Assembly: GCA_002352125.1 (NCBI GenBank)
Contig: DEHU01000199.1
Coordinates: 4,031-50,475, forward strand
Direction of reading: 5' to 3'
Length of the DNA: 46,445 bases
Source: Competibacteraceae bacterium UBA2792
Lineage (GTDB): Bacteria; Pseudomonadota; Gammaproteobacteria; Competibacterales; Competibacteraceae
The position numbers and the translations under genes are program-made. This document shows positions 26,979 to 35,715 of the stretch, piece by piece. The notes beneath the pieces were generated by a model. That model had not been told where the DNA came from, did no database searches, and saw nothing but the letters and a program-made list of their open reading frames with translations. Within the stretch, counting starts at the first letter, position 1; the number at the start of each line of letters is the position of its first letter.

Positions 26979-28116
26979 GATCTTCTCCCCAGCTTTCGAT
27001 GGCGTTTTTCAAATCGCGACAAAAAGCGCCGGCTTCCCGGCCATTGATGAAGCGGTGGTCATAGGCCAACCCCAGATGGATCACGCGCCGCGCACGCACT
27101 TCCCCGTCATCGAAGACGAGTTCCTCCATGACCGCGCACAGCGACAACATGCAGACTTGTCCAGGAAGGATCACCGGCACCGAGAACACTACGTCGGGCT
27201 CGGCGATGAAGGCCACGGAAAAAGTGCCTTCGCCGAGCGCGGACTCCTCGAACTCGCCGCGAAAGGCGTTGTAGCGATACTCGTCCAAGGTTTCGGCGAC
27301 TTGTTCTAGGGTGAGTCGATCGGCATCCCGCACCACGGGCACGAACAAACCGCGACCTTGATCCAGGGTGACGCCGATGTGGGCGGTCTTCGCTGGCAGA
27401 AAGCTCTCGTCGTCGATGACTTGACCAAAAAAATGCGGGTAGCTGCTTCGCAGCCTGCCGGTCAGCCACACCAGTGCTTCCAGCAACCCGATTTGCATTC
27501 TGGCCGTCGCGCTCGTCGCCACCAGAGAATCCAAGGCGCGGTCGCAATCGATCTTGATCAGCAGAAAGGCGTCCGGTATCTCCCGCCGCGAGGCGGTCAC
27601 CGTCCGCGCGACCGCCCGTTGATGGCGGGTGAGTTCGATCGCTTCAACCGGCCGGCCGGTTCGCGCCGGCATCGGCGGCGGCCCTCGATCCGGTTCGCCC
27701 GCTCGCGCTTCCAACAGGGCGCGCACGTCGGATTCCCGGATCACGGATTTACCCAGCGCCGCCAGATCGCTCTCGATGAGCCGATGCCGATCCATCAGGT
27801 CGCGGGCCTTGCGGGTGATATGCAGGTTCGGGGTTTCGGTCGCCGCGCGAGCGCGGCTGTCGAGAAACGCGGCGCGCGCCACCTCGTCCGGGAACAGATA
27901 ACCGATGGTTTGGCCGACCCGGGCCTCGTCGCCTGCCTCGAAGTCGCGCAGCAGCAAGCCGTCCGCTTCGGCCACCAATTCCAGGGTCGTCTTGGAGGTT
28001 TCCACCACGGCCAACGGTGCGCCCGCGCTCACCCGCTCGCCGTTGGCGGCGGACCACGCGGTCAGAATGCAGACATCATCATTGGCGTTGAGCTTGGGAA
28101 TGACGATGCTATGCAC
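26965..28116 (-). CDS. E2 acyltransferase of a pyruvate-dehydrogenase-like complex
   Basis: 383 residues, starting with GTG at 28116 preceded by GGAGAGAG. A lipoyl domain covers 1-80 (PKLNANDDVCILTAW; ETSKTT with lipoyl lysine 42), a peripheral-subunit-binding segment about 100-140 (ARDLMDRHRLIESDLAALG) and the catalytic acyltransferase domain about 160-383. The catalytic HxxxDG motif is HRFING (354-359): histidine kept, aspartate replaced by asparagine. It is short for an E2, with one lipoyl domain. It would carry the acyl group made by E1 and pass it on, here probably to the free ACP two genes upstream rather than to CoA. It overlaps both neighbours by 8 and 14 bases. No E3 subunit is present, so a housekeeping lipoamide dehydrogenase must be used. 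Confidence 0.88.
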   Translation of the reverse strand: MHSIVIPKLNANDDVCILTAWSAANGERVSAGAPLAVVETSKTTLELVAEADGLLLRDFEAGDEARVGQTIGYLFPDEVARAAFLDSRARAATETPNLHITRKARDLMDRHRLIESDLAALGKSVIRESDVRALLEARAGEPDRGPPPMPARTGRPVEAIELTRHQRAVARTVTASRREIPDAFLLIKIDCDRALDSLVATSATARMQIGLLEALVWLTGRLRSSYPHFFGQVIDDESFLPAKTAHIGVTLDQGRGLFVPVVRDADRLTLEQVAETLDEYRYNAFRGEFEESALGEGTFSVAFIAEPDVVFSVPVILPGQVCMLSLCAVMEELVFDDGEVRARRVIHLGLAYDHRFINGREAGAFCRDLKNAIESWGEDHVGR

Positions 28117-29125
28117 GGATGCTCTCTCCGATCAGGGCCTCGAAAACGTGGCCGCTCTGCAAGAGAACCCGCTCTTCGAGATGCCTGGCGCAGGGAATGA
28201 TCGAGCTCTTGGAATGGAGGCAAATCACCGGGTTTTCGAGCCGGCCCCACAGGCGCGAGTAAATAGCGGTCGCCACCGACTCGGCCCAGGACCCTCCGGC
28301 GATGCCTTCCTCGATCACCAGGATGCGCTTGGCCCGCGCCAGATCGTCCAAAATGGGAGCCAGGGGAAATGGATGGAGTTGAGCGGGCGTCAGAATGACG
28401 GTTTCCAACTCGTGGTCGAGGAAAGCGCGCCGAGCCGCCTCCAGCGCCGAAAAGACCACCGAACCGGAAGCGACGATGACCGCGTCGGGCGATTCCGATT
28501 CCTCGATGCAAATCTTGGCGAATTCTCGGCGCGGCCCGATGAAGCGCCACGAGAACAGGTCGTCCAGAGCGCCTTCCCGAACGCAGTGGCGCGAGTAAAG
28601 GGTCTTGTTCTCGAACAGGAGGACCGGGTTTCCGCGTTCGATCAGCTCGGCCAACAGCTCGACGTTGTCGTGAAAGGGATTGACCTCGAACAGATCCAGG
28701 TCGGGAATACCGAGAAAGTGCTTCTGGGGACTTTGGCTGTGGGTCGCGCCGAAACCCCGGTTTCCGCCCACGGTGCAACGTACCAGCAGGTGGATGGGCA
28801 CGCGCCGGCCATACATGCTCACGGACTTGGCGGCCAGGTTCCACAGAGGATCGAAGGCGTACCCGATGAAATCGCCGAACATGATCTCGACGATGGGTTT
28901 CTCGCCAGCCAGCGCCATGCCGCACGCCATGCCGGTGAAGGCGCATTCGCTGATGGGCGCGGAGAGCACCCGTTCGGGGAACCGGGTCGAGAGGTCGCGC
29001 GAGACCTTGAACGCACCGCCGTAGGGATCCAGGAGATCCTCGCCGATCAAGCACACCGCCGGATCGCGGCTAAACAGCTCGTGGTGGGCGCGATTGAGGT
29101 TTTCGACGATGCGTTCAGCTTGCAT
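28109..29125 (-). CDS. E1-beta (transketolase-like, C-terminal half) of a dehydrogenase-like complex
   Basis: 338 residues. It matches the beta subunit of pyruvate/acetoin/branched-chain 2-oxo-acid dehydrogenases: CLIGEDLLDPYGGAFKV near the start, RVLSAPISECAFTGMACGMA, IMFGDFIGYAFDPLWN, the HSQSPQKHF segment, and a C-terminal transketolase domain (VILTPAQLHPFPLAPIL; ILVIEEGIAGGSW). Together with E1-alpha it forms the thiamine-diphosphate site. It is complete and of normal length. The ATG overlaps the E1-alpha stop by 11 bases. Its position inside a PKS/NRPS operon next to a free ACP recalls the NapB/NapD system of naphthyridinomycin, where a similar complex loads a two-carbon unit from a ketose; the substrate here is unknown. 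Confidence 0.92.
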   Translation of the reverse strand: MQAERIVENLNRAHHELFSRDPAVCLIGEDLLDPYGGAFKVSRDLSTRFPERVLSAPISECAFTGMACGMALAGEKPIVEIMFGDFIGYAFDPLWNLAAKSVSMYGRRVPIHLLVRCTVGGNRGFGATHSQSPQKHFLGIPDLDLFEVNPFHDNVELLAELIERGNPVLLFENKTLYSRHCVREGALDDLFSWRFIGPRREFAKICIEESESPDAVIVASGSVVFSALEAARRAFLDHELETVILTPAQLHPFPLAPILDDLARAKRILVIEEGIAGGSWAESVATAIYSRLWGRLENPVICLHSKSSIIPCARHLEERVLLQSGHVFEALIGESIRA

Positions 29126-30074
29126 CGGTCCATTCCGAAAGCGGTTGTTGCAGGGCGGTCGCGCGCAACGCTTCCAGCCTCTCGCTTACGCGCGCCGTCA
29201 CTCGCTCGCAGAGCGCGGGGTGACGCTGGCGCAGCGGCGCCTCCCAATCGCGCCGCCACAGTTCGGCGACGAGCTCCGGAGATCGCGGGTCGTCTCCCTT
29301 GCTGTGTGGGCCGAGCCGCTGGGTCGCGAACTCGATCACCAGCGGGCGCGGGCGCTCGCGCATGGCGGCGATTTCCGGGCCGGCGAGGTTTCTGATTTCG
29401 GCTAGATCGCAACCCGTGATCTGCAAGGTGCGAATGCCGAAAGCGTGGGCCCGATCCTGGATGGTGCCGGCGCGATACCGTTCGGCATGGGAACTTTGCG
29501 CCATGGCGTTGTTTTCCACGACCATCAGGAGCGGCAACCCCCACAGGCTGGCCATGTTCAGGGTTTCGTAAACCGAGCCTTCGCCCCAACCCCCATCGCC
29601 GGTGTACGCGACGGCGATTCCTCGGCCGCCGCGACGTTTCAGGCTCCAGGCCATCCCGGCAGCGGCGGGCACGCTCTCACCGAGTACGCCGGTGGACAGG
29701 AAACCGTCGCGGAACAGATGCTGGCTGCCGCCGACGCCGTTGCACACCCCACCTGCCCGTCCCATGATTTCCAGCAGCAGCCCCTCGACATCCCCGAATC
29801 GCGCCAGATAATGACCGTGGCCGCGATGGTTGCTGAAAATGAAGTCGGGCGCCTCGAACAGCGGCGAAAGGGCGACCGGAATGTACTCCTGCCCCAAACA
29901 GGTGTGGGTGGTGCCGTTGAGCACGCCCCGGGAAAACAGATCGAGCAGCAGACGCTCGAAGCCGCGAATCAGGAACAGGGCTTCAATGTCGGCCTCGGTG
30001 GTTTCCGGTACCGCGATGGGCGCGACCGGCGGCATCACCGGTATTCGTTGGATCGATCCATGAAGCACATGCAT
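29115..30074 (-). CDS. E1-alpha (thiamine-diphosphate binding) of a dehydrogenase-like complex
   Basis: 319 residues. The thiamine-diphosphate motif GDG...NN is at GDGGWGEGSVYETLNMAS...VVENN (about 168-200). The segments NGTTHTCLGQE and FSNHRGHGHYLARFGD and the GVGGSQHLF loop replace the GGKGGSMH form of standard pyruvate dehydrogenases. They resemble a subclass I associate with secondary-metabolite or surface-polysaccharide loci, so a substrate other than pyruvate (for example a ketose phosphate or hydroxypyruvate) is possible. It would decarboxylate or cleave the donor and acylate the E2 lipoyl group. The ATG follows GGGCGG and lies one base after the ACP stop codon, so ACP, E1-alpha, E1-beta and E2 are one tightly coupled block. 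Confidence 0.9.
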   Translation of the reverse strand: MHVLHGSIQRIPVMPPVAPIAVPETTEADIEALFLIRGFERLLLDLFSRGVLNGTTHTCLGQEYIPVALSPLFEAPDFIFSNHRGHGHYLARFGDVEGLLLEIMGRAGGVCNGVGGSQHLFRDGFLSTGVLGESVPAAAGMAWSLKRRGGRGIAVAYTGDGGWGEGSVYETLNMASLWGLPLLMVVENNAMAQSSHAERYRAGTIQDRAHAFGIRTLQITGCDLAEIRNLAGPEIAAMRERPRPLVIEFATQRLGPHSKGDDPRSPELVAELWRRDWEAPLRQRHPALCERVTARVSERLEALRATALQQPLSEWTDAS

Positions 30075-30075
30075 G

Positions 30076-30306
30076 TCAGCCGCCCACCATCAGTTTTGAT
30101 TCCACCAAGCGCCGGGCTGCACCCAACGTCGTCATGGCGCGGATTTCGCGGCGCGTCAAACGAATGCCGTAGATCTCTTCCATCGCCGCCACCAACTCGA
30201 AATGGATCTTGCTGGTCCAGGTCGCCAAATTGTCGGGTCCGCTGTCGTCGTGCAGCAGGGATTCGTCGATATTCAGGATGCCGGCGAACAGGTTTTTTAA
30301 TTTCAT
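30076..30306 (-). CDS. Free-standing acyl carrier protein
   Basis: 76 residues from the ATG at 30306 (a TTG at 30312 is open but less likely). Four-helix ACP pattern with the phosphopantetheine site at ATWTSKIHFELVAAMEE: the usual DSL/DSM is TSK, serine kept. The remainder, YGIRLTRREIRAMTTLGAARRLVE, resembles ACPs that partner FkbH or E2-type loading proteins rather than fatty-acid ACP. It starts two bases after the PKS-NRPS hybrid stop and ends one base before E1-alpha, so it is probably the acceptor for the acyl unit made by the E1/E2 complex. No strong ribosome site is seen, consistent with translational coupling. Confidence 0.82.
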   Translation of the reverse strand: MKLKNLFAGILNIDESLLHDDSGPDNLATWTSKIHFELVAAMEEIYGIRLTRREIRAMTTLGAARRLVESKLMVGG

Positions 30307-30308
30307 GA

Positions 30309-33300
30309 TCAAACCAGCGTCTTGATGGCCCAGGAACGGATCAACTCGTCTTCCAGCCGTCCCGGATCACGCAGCAGGCGGACATCGAACTCCGGCATCG
30401 CCTCCAAAACCGCTTGGCAGGTCCGGCGATCCGCCGACGCGAACAGGGCCGCGCCCGGTGTCGAACGGTGTTTCGAAAACGCGTCCCGCAGCGCATCGAC
30501 GATGCCTTGGCCGTTCTTTTGCACCCGCACCACCGGAACGCCGCTCTCGCCGACGCGTTCCGGGGCAATGTCGGTGTCGGTGAAAACGCATTCGGGGTCG
30601 GTTTGTCCCAGTTCCAGCAGCGCCCGAACCAGGAACATGCCCAAGGCGGCGAAGTATTCCGGGGTATAGGGGATGTGTCCGGCTGCGTCGGCTTTCGCGT
30701 CGAGCCGTTCTTCCACCGCGAACAGGCGACCCAAATCCGAGTCATCGAACACGTAAAGCCGCGCATTGTCCCTTGCCGCTTGCCGCATCGCGTCTTCTAA
30801 GGTCTGCTGCAAGCGATTGGCCTCGGCAGCAAAACGCTGACTCGGCGGGCAAATGAAAATCAATTGAACCGTCGAATCCTCGCGGCTGGCATGGCACAGG
30901 ATGTCGATGAAGGTTCGGGCGTTTTCTTCGAGCTGGCGCAAGCCAGCACCACCTTCGATGCCCTGCATCCAGTCCTCGAAGCGAACCAGAAACAGGTTGA
31001 CGCCCTCGCGATTGCGTCGGGCCGCGCTTTCGGGATCGAGCATCTGCTGAAAGATCTGGGCGTAGGGCGCGAACGTCAGCCGCGCCGGCAGGTTCCACTG
31101 GCGCAGCCAGTAATCGAGATGGACTGCCAAGGGCTGGACGGTGAACGTAGCGAGGACGTGCACGGGCAGGGTCTGCGGCCCGATGCGCTGGCAGACCGCG
31201 CCGATGGGTTGCTGAGGCCGAGCCAGCAGCTCGTCGCAAAGCTGGACGAGCCAGTCGCCGTATCGCTCCACCGTCGCCCGCTCGAACACGTCGGTGTTGT
31301 ATTCGAGCCGCAGGAAAGCCCGATTCTGCATGGTGGTGAAATACACCGATAGCTCGAATTGTGCGCCACCGGCATGGACGGGCAGCAAGTCGATAGCCAG
31401 ATCCGTCATCGCCATCTTGGGCAGCGCGCTTTCCTGGTGGACGTACAACAACTGGTAGATCGGCGAACGGTCCGGCAGACGTTGGATCTGGAGTTCGTCC
31501 ACCAGACGCTCGAAGGGCAAATCCTGATGATCGTAGGCTTCGAGCGTCGTCCGTTTGATTTGGGCGAGGAGTTGCTCGAAGGTCGGATCGGTGTCGAACC
31601 GGCAACGCAGGACGATGGTGTTGACGAACAGCCCGATGACCGATTCCAGTTCGGGATGGGGGCGGCCCGCCACCGGCGAGCCGATGCAGAGGTCCGTTTC
31701 GCCGCTCAGGCGGTGCAGGAGCACGAACAGAACCGCACCGAAGACCATGAACGGGGTCGCGCGCTCGTGCTCGCAAAACGCCCGCAAGGCTGCGACGACG
31801 GGCTGAGGGAGCTCCAGCAAAACCATGTCGCCGTTGTACGACGCCACGGGTGGGCGGGGGAAATCCGCCGGCAGCCGCAGCCGGTCCGGAGCGCCCGCCA
31901 ATTGCTGTTTCCAATACGCGACGTGCGGCGCCAGGTAATCGCCATCGAACAATCCCTTTTGCCAGGACGAGAAATCCACGTATTGGATGCCTGGCTCGGG
32001 CAGCGGACTCTCGGCCCCTGCCAGAAAAGCGTTATAGAGCGCCACGATCTCGCCGAAAGCCACGTTCGCCGTCCACCCGTCGGAAATGATGTGATGCAGG
32101 GTGAACACCAGGATATGGCGCTCGTCGTCTTCCCGGATCAGGCAATTGCGCCATAGGGGACCGACCGTGATGTCGATGGGGTGGCGAGCCTCGCGCCGAA
32201 AAATCTCCCGCGTCCGAATCTCGCGCTCGGCGTCGGTGTACCCGGAAAGATCCTCCATTCCCAACCGATAGGGCTCGTAGGGCCGGACGATCTGCGCCGG
32301 GGCGCCTTCGATGACTTTAAACGCGGTGCGCAGGCTCTCGTGACGGCGCAGCAGTTCGTTCAACGCCCGTTCCAGCACGTCGGCGCGCAGCTTTCCAGCG
32401 AGGCGAACGGCATTCGGCAGCAGGTGGACGCTACCTGGCGCCAACTGCTCCAGAAACCACTGCCGTTGCTGGGCGTGGGACAAGGGGAAGTGCGTGCGGT
32501 CGCGGTCCACGCGCGGAATCGCGGTTTGGCTGGCGCCAGTCTCGCGATCCAGGAATCGCGCAAGCAGCGCGTCGATGGTCTCGGCCGGGAGTTCGTCCGC
32601 AGCGGTCCCTCGGGCGATGCCGGGGAACTCGGCCGCCCAGGCCGGCTCCAGCGCCCCCACCAGAGCTTCCAGGATGACTCGACCCTGCGCCGCCGGGGTT
32701 TGAGCCTCCAGCAGCTTGCGCAGAGACAAATCTACCGCCAGTTTCTGCCGGAAGCGGGCGCTGATCTGCGTGGCCAGCAGGGAATCGCCGCCCATCTCGA
32801 AGAAATCGTCATCGACGCCGATCTCGCGGATGCCGAGCAGTTCGCTCCAGACCTCGATCACCAGCCGCTCGATGGCGTTGCCGGAAGCGCGGAAGGCCGC
32901 CGACAGATCGGGGCGCTCGAATCGCTGTGGCGCCGGCGCTGCGGCATCGGCCTCCAGGGAATCGATGGCGCCTTCCGTCCTTGACCCTTCGGCGACCCGA
33001 ACCGGCGCATCCGCCCGGCCGATCCAGTAACGCTTGCCCTGAAAGGGATAGGCCGACATCGGCACCCGGTTGGGCAGCGACCGGGAATCGTGCAACACCG
33101 AGAAATCCACCGGATAGCCGTGGCACCACAACTGCCCGAGAGCGCCTAGGAGGCAGACGGCATCCGAGCTCTTTTCGGTGGGTTTGGGCCAGGAAGCCAC
33201 GGCAACCGCCCGGTCGTTTCCGGCCGTCATCGTCCGCGCCAAAGTGGTCAGGGTCTGGCTCGGGCCGACCTCCAACAGGACACGAGGCTCGTCGCCTTGC

Positions 33301-35681
33301 AGCACCTTGCGCAAGGCAGGCCCATAAAGCACGGTCTGGCGGATATGACAGGTCCAGTAATCCACCCAGTCCACCGATCCGTCCAACCACTCGCCGGTCA
33401 TGCTCGACACGAAAGGCAAGGCGGGCTCGGCGTAGCGAACGGCGGCGGCTTTGGCGCGGAACGCCGCCAGGATCGGCTCCATCATGGCCGAGTGAAAAGC
33501 GTGAGAGGTTTGCAAGCGCCGGCAACCGATCCCTGCTTCGAGCAAGTCCGCCTCGAACCGCTCGACGAGTTCCGTTGGCCCGGAGGCCACGCACAGCTCG
33601 TCGCCGTTGACAGCGGCCAGCGACAAACCGGCGGGCAGGCGGGCGCGAACCTCGTGGTCGGACAAGCTGATGCTGAGCATCCCACCCGGCGGCAGGGATT
33701 GGATCAGCCGCCCGCGTTCGGCGATCAGGTCCAAAGCATCTTCGGGTGTCATCACGCCGGCCATGCAAGCCGCGGCGTACTCGCCGATACTGTGCCCCAT
33801 GACCGCTGTGGGGGTGACGCCCCACTCCTGCCACAGGCGGGCGAGAGCGTATTCCACGACGAAGATCGCGACCTGAGCATTGGCGGTCTGCCTGAGCGTC
33901 GCGGCGGCGTCGGGCGACGAATCGGCATCGAAAATCACCCGATGCAAGTCTATGTAGCCACGGGCCACCAGACGTTCCGCCAGCGCGTCGAAAATCGTGC
34001 GAAAGCGCGGCCATTGCTCCCGAGTTTGGCGAGCCATCCCCAAGCTTTGGGTACCTTGGCCGGGGAAACAGAACACCACGCGCGGTGTTTGTGCCTGCGG
34101 CGCGGCGCTGAAACAGACTCGCGGATCGCCGCTCCGAAGCAACCGCGCGGCCGTTGCCGCATCGTCGGCGGCGATTACCCGCCGCTTCGGGTACGCGGCG
34201 CGACCGAGTTGCAGGGTGTAGGCCATATCGGCGACAGCTTCGGGCATCCGTTCGAGATCGTCCGCCAACCGGCCGCTGGCCGCGTCGAGCGCCTGCGGAG
34301 TCTTAGCCGAGAGGGGGAACAGCAACGAGCGCTCCGGTGTCGGCCGCTTGGTGCGCGGCGGTGCCTCTTCGAGCACGACGTGGGCGTTGGTGCCACCGAC
34401 GCCGAAGGAACTCACGCCAGCCCGCAGCGGCGATCCGTTCGATTGCCATTCTCTTAGCTCGGCATTGACGAACACCGGGCTAGCGGCGAAATCGATTTTG
34501 GGGTTCGGGCGACGATAGTGGACGGTCGGCGGGATCGCCCGATTTTCCAGCATCAACACCGTCTTGATGAAACCGGCGATGCCAGCGGCCGCGTTCAGGT
34601 GGCCGATGTTCGATTTGACCGAACCGATGGCGCAAAACTGCTTCTTGTCCGTGGCCATGCCGAAGGCGCGGGTGATGCCGGCGATTTCGATGGGGTCGCC
34701 GAGATGGGTTCCGGTGCCGTGCGCCTCGATGTAGCCGATGGTTTCCGGATCGACGTCCGCCAGCAGTTGCGCCACCCGGATCGCTTTGGCCTGACCCTCG
34801 ATGCGTGGGGCGGTGTACCCGACCTTGAGCGCCCCATCGTTGTTGATCGCTGAACCACGGATGACCGCACGGATGCAGTCGCCCGCCGCCAAGGCATCTT
34901 CGAGCCGTTTCAACACCACGATGCCCGCTCCGTTGCCCTCGATGGTTCCCTGGGCCAGCGCATCGAAAGGCCGGCAGTGGCCGTCCGGCGAAAGAATACC
35001 TTCCTTGACGTGGATATAACCGACTCGATGCGGGGTTTTTACCGTCACCCCACCCGCCAGAGCCATGTCGCAGTCCCCCGCAAACAGGCCCTGACAGGCG
35101 AGGTGCAGGGCGACCAGCGACGACGAGCAGGCGGTCTGGATGGTAATGGCCGGCCCTTCGAGGTTGAGCTTGTAGGCCACGCGCGTGGCGGCATAGTCCT
35201 TGTCGGTGCCGATGACGAGGGGAAACAGATCCCGGGTTTCCACGAAGCCCGGTTGCGAGGTCAGGTTGAACAAGTAACCGTTCATGCTGGCGCTGGCGTA
35301 GACGCCGGTGGATTCGGGCAGTGCATCCAAGGAAATGGCGGCGTCTTCGATCGCCTCCACGGCGCACTCCAGAAATACTCGCTGTTGCGGATCGATCCGC
35401 ACCGCCTCGTTGGGGTTGTAGCCGAAAAAGCTCGCGTCAAATCGGTCGAAATCGTCGAGCACGGCTGCCGCTGGCACGTAGTCCGAGGCACCGTAAATGT
35501 CTTTGGAGACACCGGCCGCGGCGAGCTCTTCCTCGGTAAACCAGGACACGGACTCGACCCCATTGGCTAGATTCCGCCAAAATTCCCGATAGTTGCGAGC
35601 CCCCGGCATTCGGGCTGCGATTCCGATCACCGCAATTCCGCCGCTTGCCAAGGACGTCATTTCCTTTCCGGTCTCGTTCAT
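30309..35681 (-). CDS. PKS-NRPS hybrid KS-AT-ACP-C ending in an FkbH-type N-terminal domain
   Basis: 1790 residues from the ATG at 35681 (a TTG two codons upstream is also open). KS about 13-440: cysteine 185 (QTACSSS), H321 in HGTGT, H361 in SNIGH. AT about 535-830: GHSIGEY serine 631 and HAFH at 727-730, which predicts malonyl-CoA. There is no KR, DH or ER, so the beta-ketone is retained. ACP serine 967 (EMGGDSL). Condensation domain about 1062-1495 with HHIISDG at 1196-1202. The module then lacks adenylation and carrier domains; residues about 1508-1788 (ATFTVQPLAVHLDYWLRQW; FAPYAQIFQQMLDPESA) are the N-terminal domain of FkbH-family proteins, without a HAD part. The C domain must therefore use an acceptor on a separate carrier: the free ACP next door or the ACP of the reductase protein. 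Confidence 0.9.
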   Translation of the reverse strand: MNETGKEMTSLASGGIAVIGIAARMPGARNYREFWRNLANGVESVSWFTEEELAAAGVSKDIYGASDYVPAAAVLDDFDRFDASFFGYNPNEAVRIDPQQRVFLECAVEAIEDAAISLDALPESTGVYASASMNGYLFNLTSQPGFVETRDLFPLVIGTDKDYAATRVAYKLNLEGPAITIQTACSSSLVALHLACQGLFAGDCDMALAGGVTVKTPHRVGYIHVKEGILSPDGHCRPFDALAQGTIEGNGAGIVVLKRLEDALAAGDCIRAVIRGSAINNDGALKVGYTAPRIEGQAKAIRVAQLLADVDPETIGYIEAHGTGTHLGDPIEIAGITRAFGMATDKKQFCAIGSVKSNIGHLNAAAGIAGFIKTVLMLENRAIPPTVHYRRPNPKIDFAASPVFVNAELREWQSNGSPLRAGVSSFGVGGTNAHVVLEEAPPRTKRPTPERSLLFPLSAKTPQALDAASGRLADDLERMPEAVADMAYTLQLGRAAYPKRRVIAADDAATAARLLRSGDPRVCFSAAPQAQTPRVVFCFPGQGTQSLGMARQTREQWPRFRTIFDALAERLVARGYIDLHRVIFDADSSPDAAATLRQTANAQVAIFVVEYALARLWQEWGVTPTAVMGHSIGEYAAACMAGVMTPEDALDLIAERGRLIQSLPPGGMLSISLSDHEVRARLPAGLSLAAVNGDELCVASGPTELVERFEADLLEAGIGCRRLQTSHAFHSAMMEPILAAFRAKAAAVRYAEPALPFVSSMTGEWLDGSVDWVDYWTCHIRQTVLYGPALRKVLQGDEPRVLLEVGPSQTLTTLARTMTAGNDRAVAVASWPKPTEKSSDAVCLLGALGQLWCHGYPVDFSVLHDSRSLPNRVPMSAYPFQGKRYWIGRADAPVRVAEGSRTEGAIDSLEADAAAPAPQRFERPDLSAAFRASGNAIERLVIEVWSELLGIREIGVDDDFFEMGGDSLLATQISARFRQKLAVDLSLRKLLEAQTPAAQGRVILEALVGALEPAWAAEFPGIARGTAADELPAETIDALLARFLDRETGASQTAIPRVDRDRTHFPLSHAQQRQWFLEQLAPGSVHLLPNAVRLAGKLRADVLERALNELLRRHESLRTAFKVIEGAPAQIVRPYEPYRLGMEDLSGYTDAEREIRTREIFRREARHPIDITVGPLWRNCLIREDDERHILVFTLHHIISDGWTANVAFGEIVALYNAFLAGAESPLPEPGIQYVDFSSWQKGLFDGDYLAPHVAYWKQQLAGAPDRLRLPADFPRPPVASYNGDMVLLELPQPVVAALRAFCEHERATPFMVFGAVLFVLLHRLSGETDLCIGSPVAGRPHPELESVIGLFVNTIVLRCRFDTDPTFEQLLAQIKRTTLEAYDHQDLPFERLVDELQIQRLPDRSPIYQLLYVHQESALPKMAMTDLAIDLLPVHAGGAQFELSVYFTTMQNRAFLRLEYNTDVFERATVERYGDWLVQLCDELLARPQQPIGAVCQRIGPQTLPVHVLATFTVQPLAVHLDYWLRQWNLPARLTFAPYAQIFQQMLDPESAARRNREGVNLFLVRFEDWMQGIEGGAGLRQLEENARTFIDILCHASREDSTVQLIFICPPSQRFAAEANRLQQTLEDAMRQAARDNARLYVFDDSDLGRLFAVEERLDAKADAAGHIPYTPEYFAALGMFLVRALLELGQTDPECVFTDTDIAPERVGESGVPVVRVQKNGQGIVDALRDAFSKHRSTPGAALFASADRRTCQAVLEAMPEFDVRLLRDPGRLEDELIRSWAIKTLV

Positions 35682-35715
35682 CGCCAACCCGTATCCGGCA
35701 CCGGTCGCCAGTGAT

